Shown piece after piece: positions 43,378 to 52,612 of a DNA stretch of 64,000 nt (position 1 is the first letter of the stretch; each line of letters opens with the position of its first letter). The notes beneath the pieces are model-generated. The model did no database searches. It was not told the DNA's origin and saw nothing but the letters and a program-made list of their open reading frames with translations. The stretch spans positions 682,001 through 746,000 of the forward strand of contig NZ_CP063849.1 of assembly GCF_015277775.1 (NCBI RefSeq), in the 5' to 3' direction. The translations under genes were made by a program, and so were the position numbers. The DNA comes from Paludibaculum fermentans. Its GTDB lineage: Bacteria; Acidobacteriota; Terriglobia; Bryobacterales; Bryobacteraceae.

Positions 43378-44779
43378 AATCCTCCCTGTCCTGGCGCTCG
43401 CCACACTTGCGCCCTTCGTCGTGAACGCCGCGGCGACGATTGTCATTGTTAACTTCGACGACCCGGGCGTAGGCTTCAACGATCCAACGCCAGTCGCCGC
43501 CGTGGGGGGCAATCCCGGTACAACACTGGGCCAGCAACGCCTGCTTGCGTTCCAGGCCGCGGCGAACAAATGGGGCGCCACCCTGACCAGCAACGTAATC
43601 ATCACCGTGGCGGCCTACTGGGACCACCTGTCCTGCAATTCCTCAGGCGCGGTTTTGGGCAGCGCCGGCGCCACTGAGGTATTCGCCGATTTTCCCGGAG
43701 CGATCCTGGCCGGCCATTGGTATGGCAAAGCGCTGACCAATAAGCTGTACGGCGCTGACGGCGATCCGGGCGTCCCGGATATCGTAGCGGGCTTCAACAT
43801 CGATCTGGGAAAGACAGGGTGCCTGGATGGCACCTTCTTCTACCTGGGGCTCGATGGCAATCACGGCGCCAACGTGGATCTGGTGACCGTTCTCGAGCAC
43901 GAGTTCGCCCACGGGTTGGGGTTCCAGACTTTCACCAGCGGATCGACCGGAGCGCCGTTTCTCGGGCTCCCGACGGTCACCGATGCGTTCCTGATGAATT
44001 CAGCGACCAGCAAGACCTGGGACACCATGACCAACGCCGAGCGCGCGGCCTCGGCCCTGTCCGGCAACAAGCTGGTGTGGACCGGGCCCAATGTCACGGC
44101 CGGTGTGCCCAGCGTTCTCCAGGCCGGCTCACCGAACCTCCGCATCAATGCGCCGGCGTCGGTGGCCGGAAACTACCTCGTCGGCACCGCCTCGTTTGGT
44201 CCGGCTCTGACCGCTGCCGGCCTTACGGCCGAGATCATGCCAGTTGTCGATCAAGCCAACGGCACGGGCCTGGCCTGCACCACGCTTTCCGCCGCGAATG
44301 CTCTGGCGGTGAGTGGCAAGATCGGGTTGGTCGACCGGGGCGGCTGCACCTTCAACGTGAAAGCAGCCAGGCTGCAGGCTGCCGGCGCGGTCGGCATGAT
44401 TGTCGTCGATAACGTCGCCGGTTCTCCGCCGCCCGGACTGGGCGGCACTGACGGCAGCATCACCATTCCGGCAGTTCGCATTACCCTTGGGGACGGCAAC
44501 GCCCTGAAAGTCGCGCTGTCCAAACGCTCGCGCACGCACTCAGGCGTCTTCGGCTTCCTCGGCGTCGACCTCACATTGCGTTCCGGCGCGGACAACCTCA
44601 ACCACGCCCTGATGTACGCCCCGAACCCCTACCAGAGCGGTTCGTCGGTGTCTCACTTCGACGTCAGCGCCTTCCCGAATCTGCTCATGGAGCCGGCGAT
44701 CAACGGCGACCTGACCCACGAAGTCACCGTTCCCACCGACCTGACCTTCGCCTTCCTGAAGGACATCGGCTGGAATTAG
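43367..44779 (+). CDS. Secreted PA-domain protein with HExxH metallopeptidase motif
   Basis: 470 aa. Signal peptide residues 1-22 (ILPVLALATLAPFVVNAA). The zinc motif HEFAHGLGF is near residue 181, in the pattern HExxHxxGF of metzincin-like proteases. A PA domain is at ~280-385 ('GKIGLVDRGGCTFNVKAARL', 'GAVGMIVVDN'). The C-terminus 'DLTFAFLKDIGWN' is a common end in this group. Last gene of the secreted trio; a strong hairpin follows. Confidence 0.82.
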   Translation: MRSRILPVLALATLAPFVVNAAATIVIVNFDDPGVGFNDPTPVAAVGGNPGTTLGQQRLLAFQAAANKWGATLTSNVIITVAAYWDHLSCNSSGAVLGSAGATEVFADFPGAILAGHWYGKALTNKLYGADGDPGVPDIVAGFNIDLGKTGCLDGTFFYLGLDGNHGANVDLVTVLEHEFAHGLGFQTFTSGSTGAPFLGLPTVTDAFLMNSATSKTWDTMTNAERAASALSGNKLVWTGPNVTAGVPSVLQAGSPNLRINAPASVAGNYLVGTASFGPALTAAGLTAEIMPVVDQANGTGLACTTLSAANALAVSGKIGLVDRGGCTFNVKAARLQAAGAVGMIVVDNVAGSPPPGLGGTDGSITIPAVRITLGDGNALKVALSKRSRTHSGVFGFLGVDLTLRSGADNLNHALMYAPNPYQSGSSVSHFDVSAFPNLLMEPAINGDLTHEVTVPTDLTFAFLKDIGWN

Positions 44780-44795
44780 TCCGAGCCTAACCGCC

Positions 44796-44835
44796 AACGG
44801 CTTCGTCACGGCCAAAGGGCCGGGGCGAAGCCGTT
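44796..44835. terminator. Hairpin terminator after the secreted trio
   Basis: Perfect 10-bp stem AACGGCTTCG (44796-44805) / CGAAGCCGTT (44826-44835), with a second inner stem GGCC/GGCC. It lies 16 bp after the stop at 44779. Confidence 0.7.
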
Positions 44836-44923
44836 CGTGTTTCCGCCATTCGATCCGGCCTGGACAGGCTTGCCCTCGACGCCGCGGCATTCTATAGACT
44901 AAATCCAGTCCGGTAGTACCACC

Positions 44924-46690
44924 ATGCACTTCAGCAGTACCGTCCGATTCGCCTGCATCGGGATCACAGCCGCCCTGGCGGCTACGTTATGTGCCCAGGA
45001 GCTTCCGCACCTGCGCAAACAAGGCACAGCCACCCAACTCATCGTCGAGGGACAGCCCTTCCTGGCTGTGGCGGGTGAGTTGGGCAACAACTCCGCCAGC
45101 AGCCTCGAGTACATGCGTCCCATCTGGCCGCGCCTGGCCTCCGCCAACCTGAACACCGTGCTGGCCGCGGTGTCGTGGGCGCAGCTCGAGCCCCAGGAAG
45201 GCAAGTTCCAGTTCGAATTGCTGGACGGCCTGCTGGCAGAGGCCCGCCGCCATCAACTGAAACTCGTCCTGCTCTGGTTTGGCAGTTGGAAGAACGGGCT
45301 CTCCAGCTATGTGCCGTATTGGGTGAAGCAGGATTACAAGCGCTTCCCGCGCATCCGCCTCGGCTCGGGCCGCGGCATGGAATTGCTCAGCACGTTCGGA
45401 GACGCCAGCCGCGATGCGGACGCCAAGGCATTCCGAGCCATGATGCGCCATCTCAAGTCGGTGGATGGCCGTGATCATACCGTCCTCATGATCCAGGTGG
45501 AGAACGAGGTGGGTGTCCTGCGAGATTCCCGCGACCGCTCCGATGCGGCGAACCGGGCCTACTCCTCCCCGGTGCCGAAGGAACTGATGCAGCACCTCGC
45601 CCAGCATCGCAGCAGCCTGGCTCCGGAACTTTTGGAAGCCTGGAAGGGGAACGGCTTCAAGTCCAGCGGAACCTGGGCCGAGGTCTTTGGCCCCGGCAAG
45701 CCGGAGAGCGTGGAGATGCCGATCCAGACCACCAGCCCGCCGCTGAGCGCCGAAGAGTTCGAGACCGCCTGGCGAAAACTCACGTGGCCTTCGGACGAGT
45801 TCTTCATGGCCTGGCACTACGCCCGCTACATCAACCGCATCATCGAGGAGGGCAAGGCCGAATACAACCTGCCGATGTTCGTGAACGCCTGGCTCCAGGG
45901 GCCGAACACCGCGTGGCCCGGCACTTATCCCAGCGGAGGTCCCTTGCCGCAGGTGCACGACATCTGGCGCGCCGGAGCCCCGGCCTGTGACCTGCTGGCG
46001 CCCGACCTCTACCTGCCGCAGTTCGACGAGGTGTCGGAGCGTTTCATCCGCAACGGCAATCCCCTGTTCATTCCCGAGACCTCGGTCAATCCGGCCAATG
46101 CCCTGGTGGCCTTCGGCAAGTACGGCGCCATGGGCTTCTCGCCTTTCTACATCGACAGGTCCGCCGGACCCGACACCGAACTCGCCGCCGCCTACAAGGT
46201 CATCACCAGCATGGCTCCCGCCATTGCCGCGCAGCAGGGCAAGGACACCATGACCGCGATCCGCATGAAGCTGGGCGACGCGCCGCAACAGTTCGAATTG
46301 GGCGGCTACCAGCTCAAAGTCTCGTTTCTAGGCCGCGGCCGCATCCCGATCGCACCGGAGCCCAAGCCCGCCGCACCCGCTGCCACTCAAGCCGCTGCTC
46401 CGGCCGCGCAGCCTGCCCAGGCTGGTCCTGCGCAAGGCGCGGCGATCCTGGCCGCCTCAGGGCCCAGCGAATTCTACCTCGGCGGCATCGGCGGCGCCTT
46501 CCGCATCGACCTCACCCCAAAGACTCCGGGACCGGGCATCGTAGGCATCGGCGACGTGCAGGAAGGGCGGTTTGAGAACGGCAAGTGGACCGTGATCCGG
46601 CAATTGGGTGGCGACGATACGGGGCAGGGTGAGATCCTCACGCTGCGTCCAAACACCGTCATGCACGTCACGGTCTACCGGTATGAGTAA
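44924..46690 (+). CDS. Secreted GH35/DUF5597-like beta-galactosidase-type glycosidase
   Basis: 588 aa. Signal peptide (ITAALAATLCAQ). TIM barrel with 'NLNTVLAAVSWAQLEPQEGK', 'LKLVLLWFGSWKNG' and acid/base Glu in MIQVENEVG; nucleophile candidate Glu in LFIPETSVN. These match GH35-like enzymes of the DUF5597 group as recalled. Residues ~480-515 are an Ala/Pro linker, then a C-terminal beta domain. It acts on terminal galactose or related sugars of plant polymers. TATAGA at 44893-44898 may be the -10. First gene of the polymer-degradation stretch. Confidence 0.84.
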   Translation: MHFSSTVRFACIGITAALAATLCAQELPHLRKQGTATQLIVEGQPFLAVAGELGNNSASSLEYMRPIWPRLASANLNTVLAAVSWAQLEPQEGKFQFELLDGLLAEARRHQLKLVLLWFGSWKNGLSSYVPYWVKQDYKRFPRIRLGSGRGMELLSTFGDASRDADAKAFRAMMRHLKSVDGRDHTVLMIQVENEVGVLRDSRDRSDAANRAYSSPVPKELMQHLAQHRSSLAPELLEAWKGNGFKSSGTWAEVFGPGKPESVEMPIQTTSPPLSAEEFETAWRKLTWPSDEFFMAWHYARYINRIIEEGKAEYNLPMFVNAWLQGPNTAWPGTYPSGGPLPQVHDIWRAGAPACDLLAPDLYLPQFDEVSERFIRNGNPLFIPETSVNPANALVAFGKYGAMGFSPFYIDRSAGPDTELAAAYKVITSMAPAIAAQQGKDTMTAIRMKLGDAPQQFELGGYQLKVSFLGRGRIPIAPEPKPAAPAATQAAAPAAQPAQAGPAQGAAILAASGPSEFYLGGIGGAFRIDLTPKTPGPGIVGIGDVQEGRFENGKWTVIRQLGGDDTGQGEILTLRPNTVMHVTVYRYE

Positions 46691-46737
46691 AATGGTTTTC
46701 CTGTTGCAGATATGAGGGAATCAGAGGTGAAACACGG

Positions 46738-48279
46738 ATGAGATGGACAATGTTCAGTGCAATGCTGGCGTTGGGCGCGGCGGGATTGGCCCAGGCGCAA
46801 GGGCCGGCCGAGTGCGCCAACCTGGCGAGCCTCAAGATCCCGAACCTGTCGATGGTGATCACCAAAACGGAGTGGATCCCCGCCTCGCCGCCCGGAGCCC
46901 CTCCGGCTGCCCCCAGGTACACCGGGCCCCTGCCGGCCTTCTGCCGGCTGGATGCCGTCCTCGACAAGCGCACCGGCGAGGGCGGCAAGCCCTATGGCAT
47001 CGGTTTCGCCCTCACGCTGCCGGCGGAGTGGAACCAGCGCTTCCTGATGCAGGGTGGCGGAGGGCTGAACGGCTCCGTTCAGTTCCCGCTGGGCGGCCAA
47101 GCCGCCGGAGCCGCGCCCGGACTGGCGCGCGGCTTCGCCGTCGTCAACACCGACTCCGGCCACACCGGCACCGGAGGGTTTGACGCCAGCTTCCTGCAGG
47201 ATCAGCAGGCGAGCCTCGATTTCGCTTACATCGCCGTCGGTCGCGTGGCCCAGGTGGCGAAGCTCATCATCGCCCACTACTACGGCAAACCGGCCGAGCA
47301 CTCCTACTTCTCCGGCTGCTCCACCGGCGGCCGCGAAGCCATGCTGATGACCCAGCGCTACCCGCTCTATTTCGACGGAGTGGTCTCCGGCGCTCCGGCC
47401 ATGCGGACGGGATACTCCAACCTGGCCGACCGCTGGGTGGCCATCAGCTTCAACCAGATCGCGCCCAAGGACGCACAAGGCAAACCGATTCCGGGCGGAG
47501 CGTTCACCGACACCGACCGTCAGCTGGTGGTCAAGTCGCTTTTGAAGCAATGCGACCTCAAGGATGGCGTCCAGGACGGCATGATCTTCAACGTCAGCGG
47601 CTGCGATTTCGATCCCGCCTCCCTCGTCTGCAGCGGAGCCAAGGACGACACCTGCCTCACCGCCCAACAGGCGGGCGCCCTCAAGCGGGCCTTTGGCGGT
47701 CCGAAGGACTCGCGCGGAATCCCGGTCTACTCCGGCTTCGCCTTCGACACAGGGATCACGGCCAAGCGAGGCATCCCCGGGTTGCTGAACCCCGGACCCA
47801 GTCCAGTGGGTCCGCCCAGCACTGGCACCGAGCAGGATGTGGACAAAGAAGCCCTGCTGGTGGCGAATCCGCTGGTGGACACGACCTCCACAAACCTCAC
47901 TACTTTCGCCGGCCATGGCGGGAAGCTGCTGTTCTATCACGGTGTGAGCGATCCCTGGTTCTCGGCGCTGGACACGCTGGATTACTACCAGAAGATGAGC
48001 GCGGCGAATGGCGGCCTGCCCAAGGTAGCCGGCTGGAGCCGCATCTACCTGGTGCCGGGCATGGGCCACTGCGGCGGCGGAGACGCGGCGCTGGATACCT
48101 TCGACATGCTGAGTGCGGTGGTCGATTGGGTGGAGAAGGGCACAGCGCCCGAGGCCGTCGTGGCCACGGGCCGAGCCTTCCCGGGCCGCAGCCGGCCGCT
48201 CTGCGCGTATCCCAAGTCCGCCCACTATACCGGGCAGGGCGATCCCGAGGACGCGAAGAACTTTGTGTGCCGCGAATAG
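46738..48279 (+). CDS. Tannase/feruloyl-esterase family protein (copy 2)
   Basis: 513 aa. Signal peptide (MFSAMLALGAAGLAQAQ). Catalytic Ser in SGCSTGGREA, Asp in GVSDPWFS, His in GMGHCGGG, with the paired cysteines beside Ser and His as in copy 1 at 37405. It is 47 bp after the glycosidase and 29 bp before a GH43 gene on the same strand, so here the esterase is part of a polysaccharide-degradation group. A feruloyl or acetyl ester on hemicellulose is a more likely substrate than tannin. Confidence 0.9.
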   Translation: MRWTMFSAMLALGAAGLAQAQGPAECANLASLKIPNLSMVITKTEWIPASPPGAPPAAPRYTGPLPAFCRLDAVLDKRTGEGGKPYGIGFALTLPAEWNQRFLMQGGGGLNGSVQFPLGGQAAGAAPGLARGFAVVNTDSGHTGTGGFDASFLQDQQASLDFAYIAVGRVAQVAKLIIAHYYGKPAEHSYFSGCSTGGREAMLMTQRYPLYFDGVVSGAPAMRTGYSNLADRWVAISFNQIAPKDAQGKPIPGGAFTDTDRQLVVKSLLKQCDLKDGVQDGMIFNVSGCDFDPASLVCSGAKDDTCLTAQQAGALKRAFGGPKDSRGIPVYSGFAFDTGITAKRGIPGLLNPGPSPVGPPSTGTEQDVDKEALLVANPLVDTTSTNLTTFAGHGGKLLFYHGVSDPWFSALDTLDYYQKMSAANGGLPKVAGWSRIYLVPGMGHCGGGDAALDTFDMLSAVVDWVEKGTAPEAVVATGRAFPGRSRPLCAYPKSAHYTGQGDPEDAKNFVCRE

Positions 48280-48308
48280 GATCGTGGAGAGACAGGAGCC
48301 ACTCAGTC

Positions 48309-49484
48309 ATGTCCGATAGAAATCGACCCGCCGCTCCAGCGACTGCCACAGCTTCGCGGCGCAGCGTACTGCGCGGGCTGGGAGCCGCCGTGGCCGCACC
48401 GCTGCTGGCGGCCGGACAGGAGGTCCCGCAGACCTACACGAATCCGCTGGGCATCGCCGTAGCCGACCCCTTCGTCCTGCGCGAGCCCAATGGCCAGTAC
48501 TTCGTCTACGGCACCGGAGGCGGCAAAGGCACCACGGCCTACCCCGCCTTCACCTCCACCGACGTGGTCCATTGGCAGCCGGTGGGCGAGGTCTATTCGC
48601 GGGACCCCGCCACAGCCTGGTGTACCGATACTTTCTGGGCTCCGGCCGTCTACCACGTCAAGGATCGCTACTACCTCTTCTACAGCGCCCAGTGGCGCGA
48701 CAACCCCAACAAGGAGAAGGAGAACTACCGCATCGGCGCGGCTGTCTCCGACAAGCCCCAGGGGCCGTTCCGCGACATCCGCAACGCGCCGCTGTTCGAC
48801 CCCGGCTATCCGGCCATCGACGCGGAACTGCTCTTCGATGCCGACGGCCGCGTCTATCTCTTCTACTCGCGCTGCTGCTACAAACATCCGGTCGAGAGCG
48901 AGCTTGCCGACTGGGCGCGCAAGGAGAAGCTCTACACCGAGATCGAAGAGAGCTGGATCTACGGCGTTGAAGTGAAGCCGGATTTCACGGGCACGATCGG
49001 CGAACCGGTGATGGCCCTGCGCCCGCCCGTCAGTCTCTCGGACAAGAATGCCGCCTGGGAGAACCTCTCCGTGACGACGAAGGAGGTCAACCGCCGCTGG
49101 ACGGAGGGTCCCTGCGCCTTCAAGCACGGCGGCACCTACTACCTGATGTATTCGGCCAATCACTATCTGGGCGAGAACTACGCACTGGGTTACGCGACGG
49201 CGAAGCAGCCCCTGGGCCCCTACACCAAGGCCGCGAACAATCCGGTGCTGAAGAAGAATACGGATCGCGGCGGCAACGTCACCGGTCCGGCGCACAACTG
49301 CGTGACCTATTCGCCCGACGGGTCGGAGATGCTCTGTCTCTATGCCGGCAGAACGGCCGCGACCGGCCAGCGCCGGGTTCTGTTCCTCGACCGCATGGAG
49401 ATCCGCAAGGACGGCACGCTGGTGGTCCACGGGCCGGTCACCACGCCGCAGCCATTGCCCTCGAACCGCAAGCGAGACGGCTGA
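48309..49484 (+). CDS. Tat-exported glycoside hydrolase family 43-like enzyme
   Basis: 391 aa from ATG 48309; the frame stays open upstream across the tannase gene but that part is antisense-like noise. Tat signal SRRSVLRGLGAAVAAPLLAA. Five-bladed propeller catalytic residues of GH43: Asp in IAVADPFVL, Asp in PAIDAELLFD, Glu in WTEGPCAFK. Typical substrates are arabinan or xylan side chains. Adjacent to the tannase-like esterase and convergent with the SGNH gene (stop-to-stop 1 bp). Confidence 0.9.
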   Translation: MSDRNRPAAPATATASRRSVLRGLGAAVAAPLLAAGQEVPQTYTNPLGIAVADPFVLREPNGQYFVYGTGGGKGTTAYPAFTSTDVVHWQPVGEVYSRDPATAWCTDTFWAPAVYHVKDRYYLFYSAQWRDNPNKEKENYRIGAAVSDKPQGPFRDIRNAPLFDPGYPAIDAELLFDADGRVYLFYSRCCYKHPVESELADWARKEKLYTEIEESWIYGVEVKPDFTGTIGEPVMALRPPVSLSDKNAAWENLSVTTKEVNRRWTEGPCAFKHGGTYYLMYSANHYLGENYALGYATAKQPLGPYTKAANNPVLKKNTDRGGNVTGPAHNCVTYSPDGSEMLCLYAGRTAATGQRRVLFLDRMEIRKDGTLVVHGPVTTPQPLPSNRKRDG

Positions 49485-49485
49485 T

Positions 49486-50964
49486 TCAGCGGGGCCGGAG
49501 CACGCCGGCCTCGGTCAGGGCCTGCACCCAGATGGCATAGCCTTCGTCGGTGGGATGGGTGCCGTCGTTCATCAGGCGCTTGGGCAGCGTCGCATCGGGC
49601 GCCAGGAACCGCGCGCCGATGTCGAGGAACGTCGTGCCGGCCTTGCCGGCCAGGGCCGCGGCCAGCAGTTGGTTCACCGTCGCAATCGGCACCCGCAGCC
49701 GGGAGGCAACAGGGAAGCCGCGCGGAAAGATGCCCATCACGACGATGCGGCTCTCCGGAGAAGCCGCCCGCACCTTGCCGTGAATCGCCAGGATCCCTGC
49801 CACGACCTCCTCCGGCGTGTTGGCTCGCGCGTTGATTGTGCCGGTGAGGTTGTTCGTGCCGATGTTGATGATCACGGTCTTGGGGTGCAGGCCGTCGAAC
49901 TCGCCGTGCTGCAGCCGCCACAGGACGTTCTGCGTGCGGTCCCAGCCGAAGCCGAGGTTCAACACCTCCCTGCCGCCAAACGCCGCTTCCCACGACTTCG
50001 GCCCATTCACGCGATTGGCCTTCGGCAAGCCGCCCCAGAAGTGGGTGATGGAATCGCCGATGAGGACAATCTCGGGCTTCATCTGCGCCTTGATGGCCAT
50101 CACATCGCGATGCCGCTGATCCCAATCGTAAGAGTCGCGTTCCAGGCGCGGCACCGGAATCACGGCCGTATTCACCTTGTTCAGCGCGGCGAGGTACTGC
50201 CGCGGCGCATCCTCCATCAGCCGAGCCAGGGTGGGTTCGATCGCTTCCGCCATCAGCCGCTGCCCGGTCGTATCGGGGTGCAGCGGCTTGCGCGGAGTCT
50301 TGAGGCGCGGGTCGTAGAAGAGAGCCGTATTCAGCCGGTCATCCTGGTAGAAAACGGAGCCGGCATCGACGTAGGTCACCTTGGCCTCGGCTTCATACCG
50401 TGTGGCGAGGTAGCGGTTGACTTCAGCATCGACGGTGCTCTTTTCCGGCGAGACTTCGCTGGGCAGCAACCCCAGCAGCAGGATGGAGCTCTGCGGCAGC
50501 TTCTCGTGCAGCTTTGCCACCACGGCGTCTATCCCGTGCGACGTCTCTTCCGCCGAATGCCCGCGAGCCGTGTCGTTGGTGCCGATCAGCAGGACCACCG
50601 CGCGCGGCCGCAGCCCATCCACCTCGCCATGCTCCAGCCGCCACAGCACGTGCGCCGTGGTATCGCCGCTGAAGCCCAGGTTCAGGGCCTTCCGGCTGGC
50701 ATAGAACCGCTGCCAGGTCGGCTGGAAATCCTCATCCGGCGGATCGGCCTTCTCATAGTTCTGAGTGATGGAGTCGCCCAGCAGCACTAGTTCCGCGTCG
50801 CGCTCGGCCTGGACTTTCTCCAGCACCGCGGCATGCCGCTTAGACCACCACTGCTCCTGCAGGCGATCAGCCGGAGTAGTCACCAGACTTTGGGCGAGGC
50901 CGCCTGTGGCGCACAGCGCCAGCAGCAGGCAGAGGTGGAGGAACGGTCGAATGCGCTTCAGCAT
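49486..50964 (-). CDS. Secreted double-domain SGNH/GDSL hydrolase
   Basis: 492 aa, signal peptide (LLLALCATGGLAQ). Two complete SGNH esterase domains are fused. First domain: LVLLGDSITQN, 'NLGFSGDTTAHVLWRL', VVLLIGTNDTA and 'PLHPDTTGQ'. Second domain: IVLIGDSITHF, 'NLGFGWDRTQNVLWRL', VIINIGTNNLT and 'DGTHPTDEGY'. Each has block I Ser, Gly, Asn and the DxxH-like block V (PDT..H missing the Asp in the first: LHPD). Likely acetyl-ester removal from polysaccharides. TACAAT (50973-50978, minus strand) is 8 nt before the ATG. Confidence 0.9.
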   Translation of the reverse strand: MLKRIRPFLHLCLLLALCATGGLAQSLVTTPADRLQEQWWSKRHAAVLEKVQAERDAELVLLGDSITQNYEKADPPDEDFQPTWQRFYASRKALNLGFSGDTTAHVLWRLEHGEVDGLRPRAVVLLIGTNDTARGHSAEETSHGIDAVVAKLHEKLPQSSILLLGLLPSEVSPEKSTVDAEVNRYLATRYEAEAKVTYVDAGSVFYQDDRLNTALFYDPRLKTPRKPLHPDTTGQRLMAEAIEPTLARLMEDAPRQYLAALNKVNTAVIPVPRLERDSYDWDQRHRDVMAIKAQMKPEIVLIGDSITHFWGGLPKANRVNGPKSWEAAFGGREVLNLGFGWDRTQNVLWRLQHGEFDGLHPKTVIINIGTNNLTGTINARANTPEEVVAGILAIHGKVRAASPESRIVVMGIFPRGFPVASRLRVPIATVNQLLAAALAGKAGTTFLDIGARFLAPDATLPKRLMNDGTHPTDEGYAIWVQALTEAGVLRPR

Positions 50965-51028
50965 TGCCCCTCATTGTAGCGAGGCGGCTTCGATGGCAGC
51001 CGCCCTTGTGCATGGAAACCCGCGGGCA

Positions 51029-51034
51029 TAGACT
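51029..51034 (+). promoter_or_regulatory. -10-like TAGACT 7 nt before the GH30 ATG
   Basis: TAGACT then 7 nt then ATG 51042. No Shine-Dalgarno is visible, so a leaderless transcript is possible. It supports ATG 51042 as start, since upstream in-frame codons overlap the divergent SGNH gene. Confidence 0.35.
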
Positions 51035-51041
51035 AAGCGCC

Positions 51042-52532
51042 ATGTCGAACGGAAGTACTCGCCGGGCATTGCTGACTACGTCAGGCGCCGCCGCGATGTT
51101 CAGCGCATTGCCAGCCATGGCACAGACACAAGCAGGCGGAGCGGGCTCGATCAGTGTCCGCCGCACCGCTGGAAAGGATCAGTTCGCTGAGCAGCCCCCG
51201 CTGCAATGGCAGCCTGCCGCGGCGAAGACGGACGAGGCGATCGTCCTGGATCCCACGCGCACTTATCAGGAGATGCTCGGCTTCGGAGGCGCGCTGACGG
51301 ACGCCTCGGCCTACATGATCCACCAGCTCGATGGGGCAGCAAAGGAAAAGCTGATGCACGAGCTGTACCATCCCTCCGAACTCGGCATGGGCGTCACGCG
51401 CGTCTGCATCGGCTCCAGCGACTTCGCCACGAAGATGTACAGCTATGACGAGGGCGAGCCCGATCCAGAGCTCAAGCGCTTCTCCATCGACCAGGACAAG
51501 CAGTACATCCTGCCCCAACTGCGCATGGCCCGCAAGCTCAATCCCGACCTGTTCCTGCTCGCCAGCCCCTGGAGCCCGCCCGGCTGGATGAAGGCCAGCG
51601 GCACGATGTTGGGCGGGTCTTTGAAGCCGAAGAATTTCGGAGTTTACGCCCGTTATCTCGTGAAATTCTTGAAAGCCTACGAAGCCGAAGGCGTGCCGAT
51701 CGACGCCATCACCTCGCAGAACGAGGTGGATACGGATCAGGACGCCCGCATGCCCGCCTGTGTCTGGGCGCAGGAACACGAGATCGTCTTCGTCAGCCAG
51801 CAACTGGGTCCGGCCATCGCGGAGAACAAACTCAAGACGAAGATCTGGATGCTCGACCACAACTGGAACCTGTGGGGCCGCGTCATCAACTCGCTGGAGG
51901 AACCCGCGTTCAACAAGTACATCGACGGGGTCGCCTGGCACCCCTATCTCGGCACCATCGACGCCATGAGCCGGGTCCACGACGCGTTCCCGGACAAACA
52001 CGCCTACTGGACGGAAGGCAGTTTCAGCAGCGTCGGAGCCTTTGCCGGCGGCGGACTGGCTGGAGCCGCGCCGCTCGCGTCCACCGACGCCCCGAAGCGC
52101 GAGGCCGTGCCGCCGCAGATCCGCATTGCGCGGGGCGGTGCGCTGGCCGCTGCGGCCGTCCGCAACTGGACCCGCTGCTTCATGCTCTGGAACATTGTCC
52201 TCGACGAGAACGGCAACCCCAACATCGGACCGTTCGTCCATGCTCGAGGTACTCTCACCATCGACTCCAAGACGAAGGAAATCTCGCGCAGCACCGACTA
52301 CTGGGTGCTGAAGCACTACACGCATGCGGCCCGCCGAGGGTCGAAGCGCTTCGCCTCACAAGGCGGTGGAGAAGCCGTGGCCCACGCCGCGTTTACTCAC
52401 CGTGACGGCACGAAGGTGCTGGTGCTGAGCAATGTGACTGACGCGGACAAGGCGGTCCAGGTGCGGGTGGGCGGCCTGATGACCCAGTTGACCGTGCCCG
52501 CTTACTCCATCACGAACCTGAGTTGGGTGTAG
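51042..52532 (+). CDS. Exported glycoside hydrolase family 30 (glucosylceramidase-like)
   Basis: 496 aa. Tat-type signal STRRALLTTSGAAAMFSALP. GH30 hallmarks: 'EMLGFGGALTDASAYMIHQL', 'LLASPWSPPGWMKASGTMLG', acid/base Glu in ITSQNEVDTDQ, nucleophile Glu in YWTEGSFSS, and the C-terminal beta domain ending 'ITNLSWV'. It cleaves beta-glucosyl or beta-xylosyl linkages outside the cell. Divergent from the SGNH hydrolase. A perfect hairpin lies 32 bp after the stop. Confidence 0.9.
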   Translation: MSNGSTRRALLTTSGAAAMFSALPAMAQTQAGGAGSISVRRTAGKDQFAEQPPLQWQPAAAKTDEAIVLDPTRTYQEMLGFGGALTDASAYMIHQLDGAAKEKLMHELYHPSELGMGVTRVCIGSSDFATKMYSYDEGEPDPELKRFSIDQDKQYILPQLRMARKLNPDLFLLASPWSPPGWMKASGTMLGGSLKPKNFGVYARYLVKFLKAYEAEGVPIDAITSQNEVDTDQDARMPACVWAQEHEIVFVSQQLGPAIAENKLKTKIWMLDHNWNLWGRVINSLEEPAFNKYIDGVAWHPYLGTIDAMSRVHDAFPDKHAYWTEGSFSSVGAFAGGGLAGAAPLASTDAPKREAVPPQIRIARGGALAAAAVRNWTRCFMLWNIVLDENGNPNIGPFVHARGTLTIDSKTKEISRSTDYWVLKHYTHAARRGSKRFASQGGGEAVAHAAFTHRDGTKVLVLSNVTDADKAVQVRVGGLMTQLTVPAYSITNLSWV

Positions 52533-52563
52533 GGGCGAAGAAGCAGGCAATCCCCAAAGGATA

Positions 52564-52593
52564 GAGGCCGCTGCCATCGCTGACAGCGGCCTC
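52564..52593. terminator. Hairpin terminator shared by convergent GH30 and icd genes
   Basis: Perfect 10-bp stem GAGGCCGCTG (52564-52573) / CAGCGGCCTC (52584-52593), 10-nt loop, centred in the 80-bp gap between the two stop codons. Confidence 0.72.
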
Positions 52594-52612
52594 CAGGTGT
52601 TGCAGTTCTGTA

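Noticed and set aside
46675-48225. 516-codon minus-strand ORF over the second tannase
   Set aside because: Antisense shadow of a gene with a complete catalytic set.
47550-48308. N-terminal extension of the GH43 frame
   Set aside because: Runs through the tannase gene in another frame; the Tat signal and real start are at 48309.
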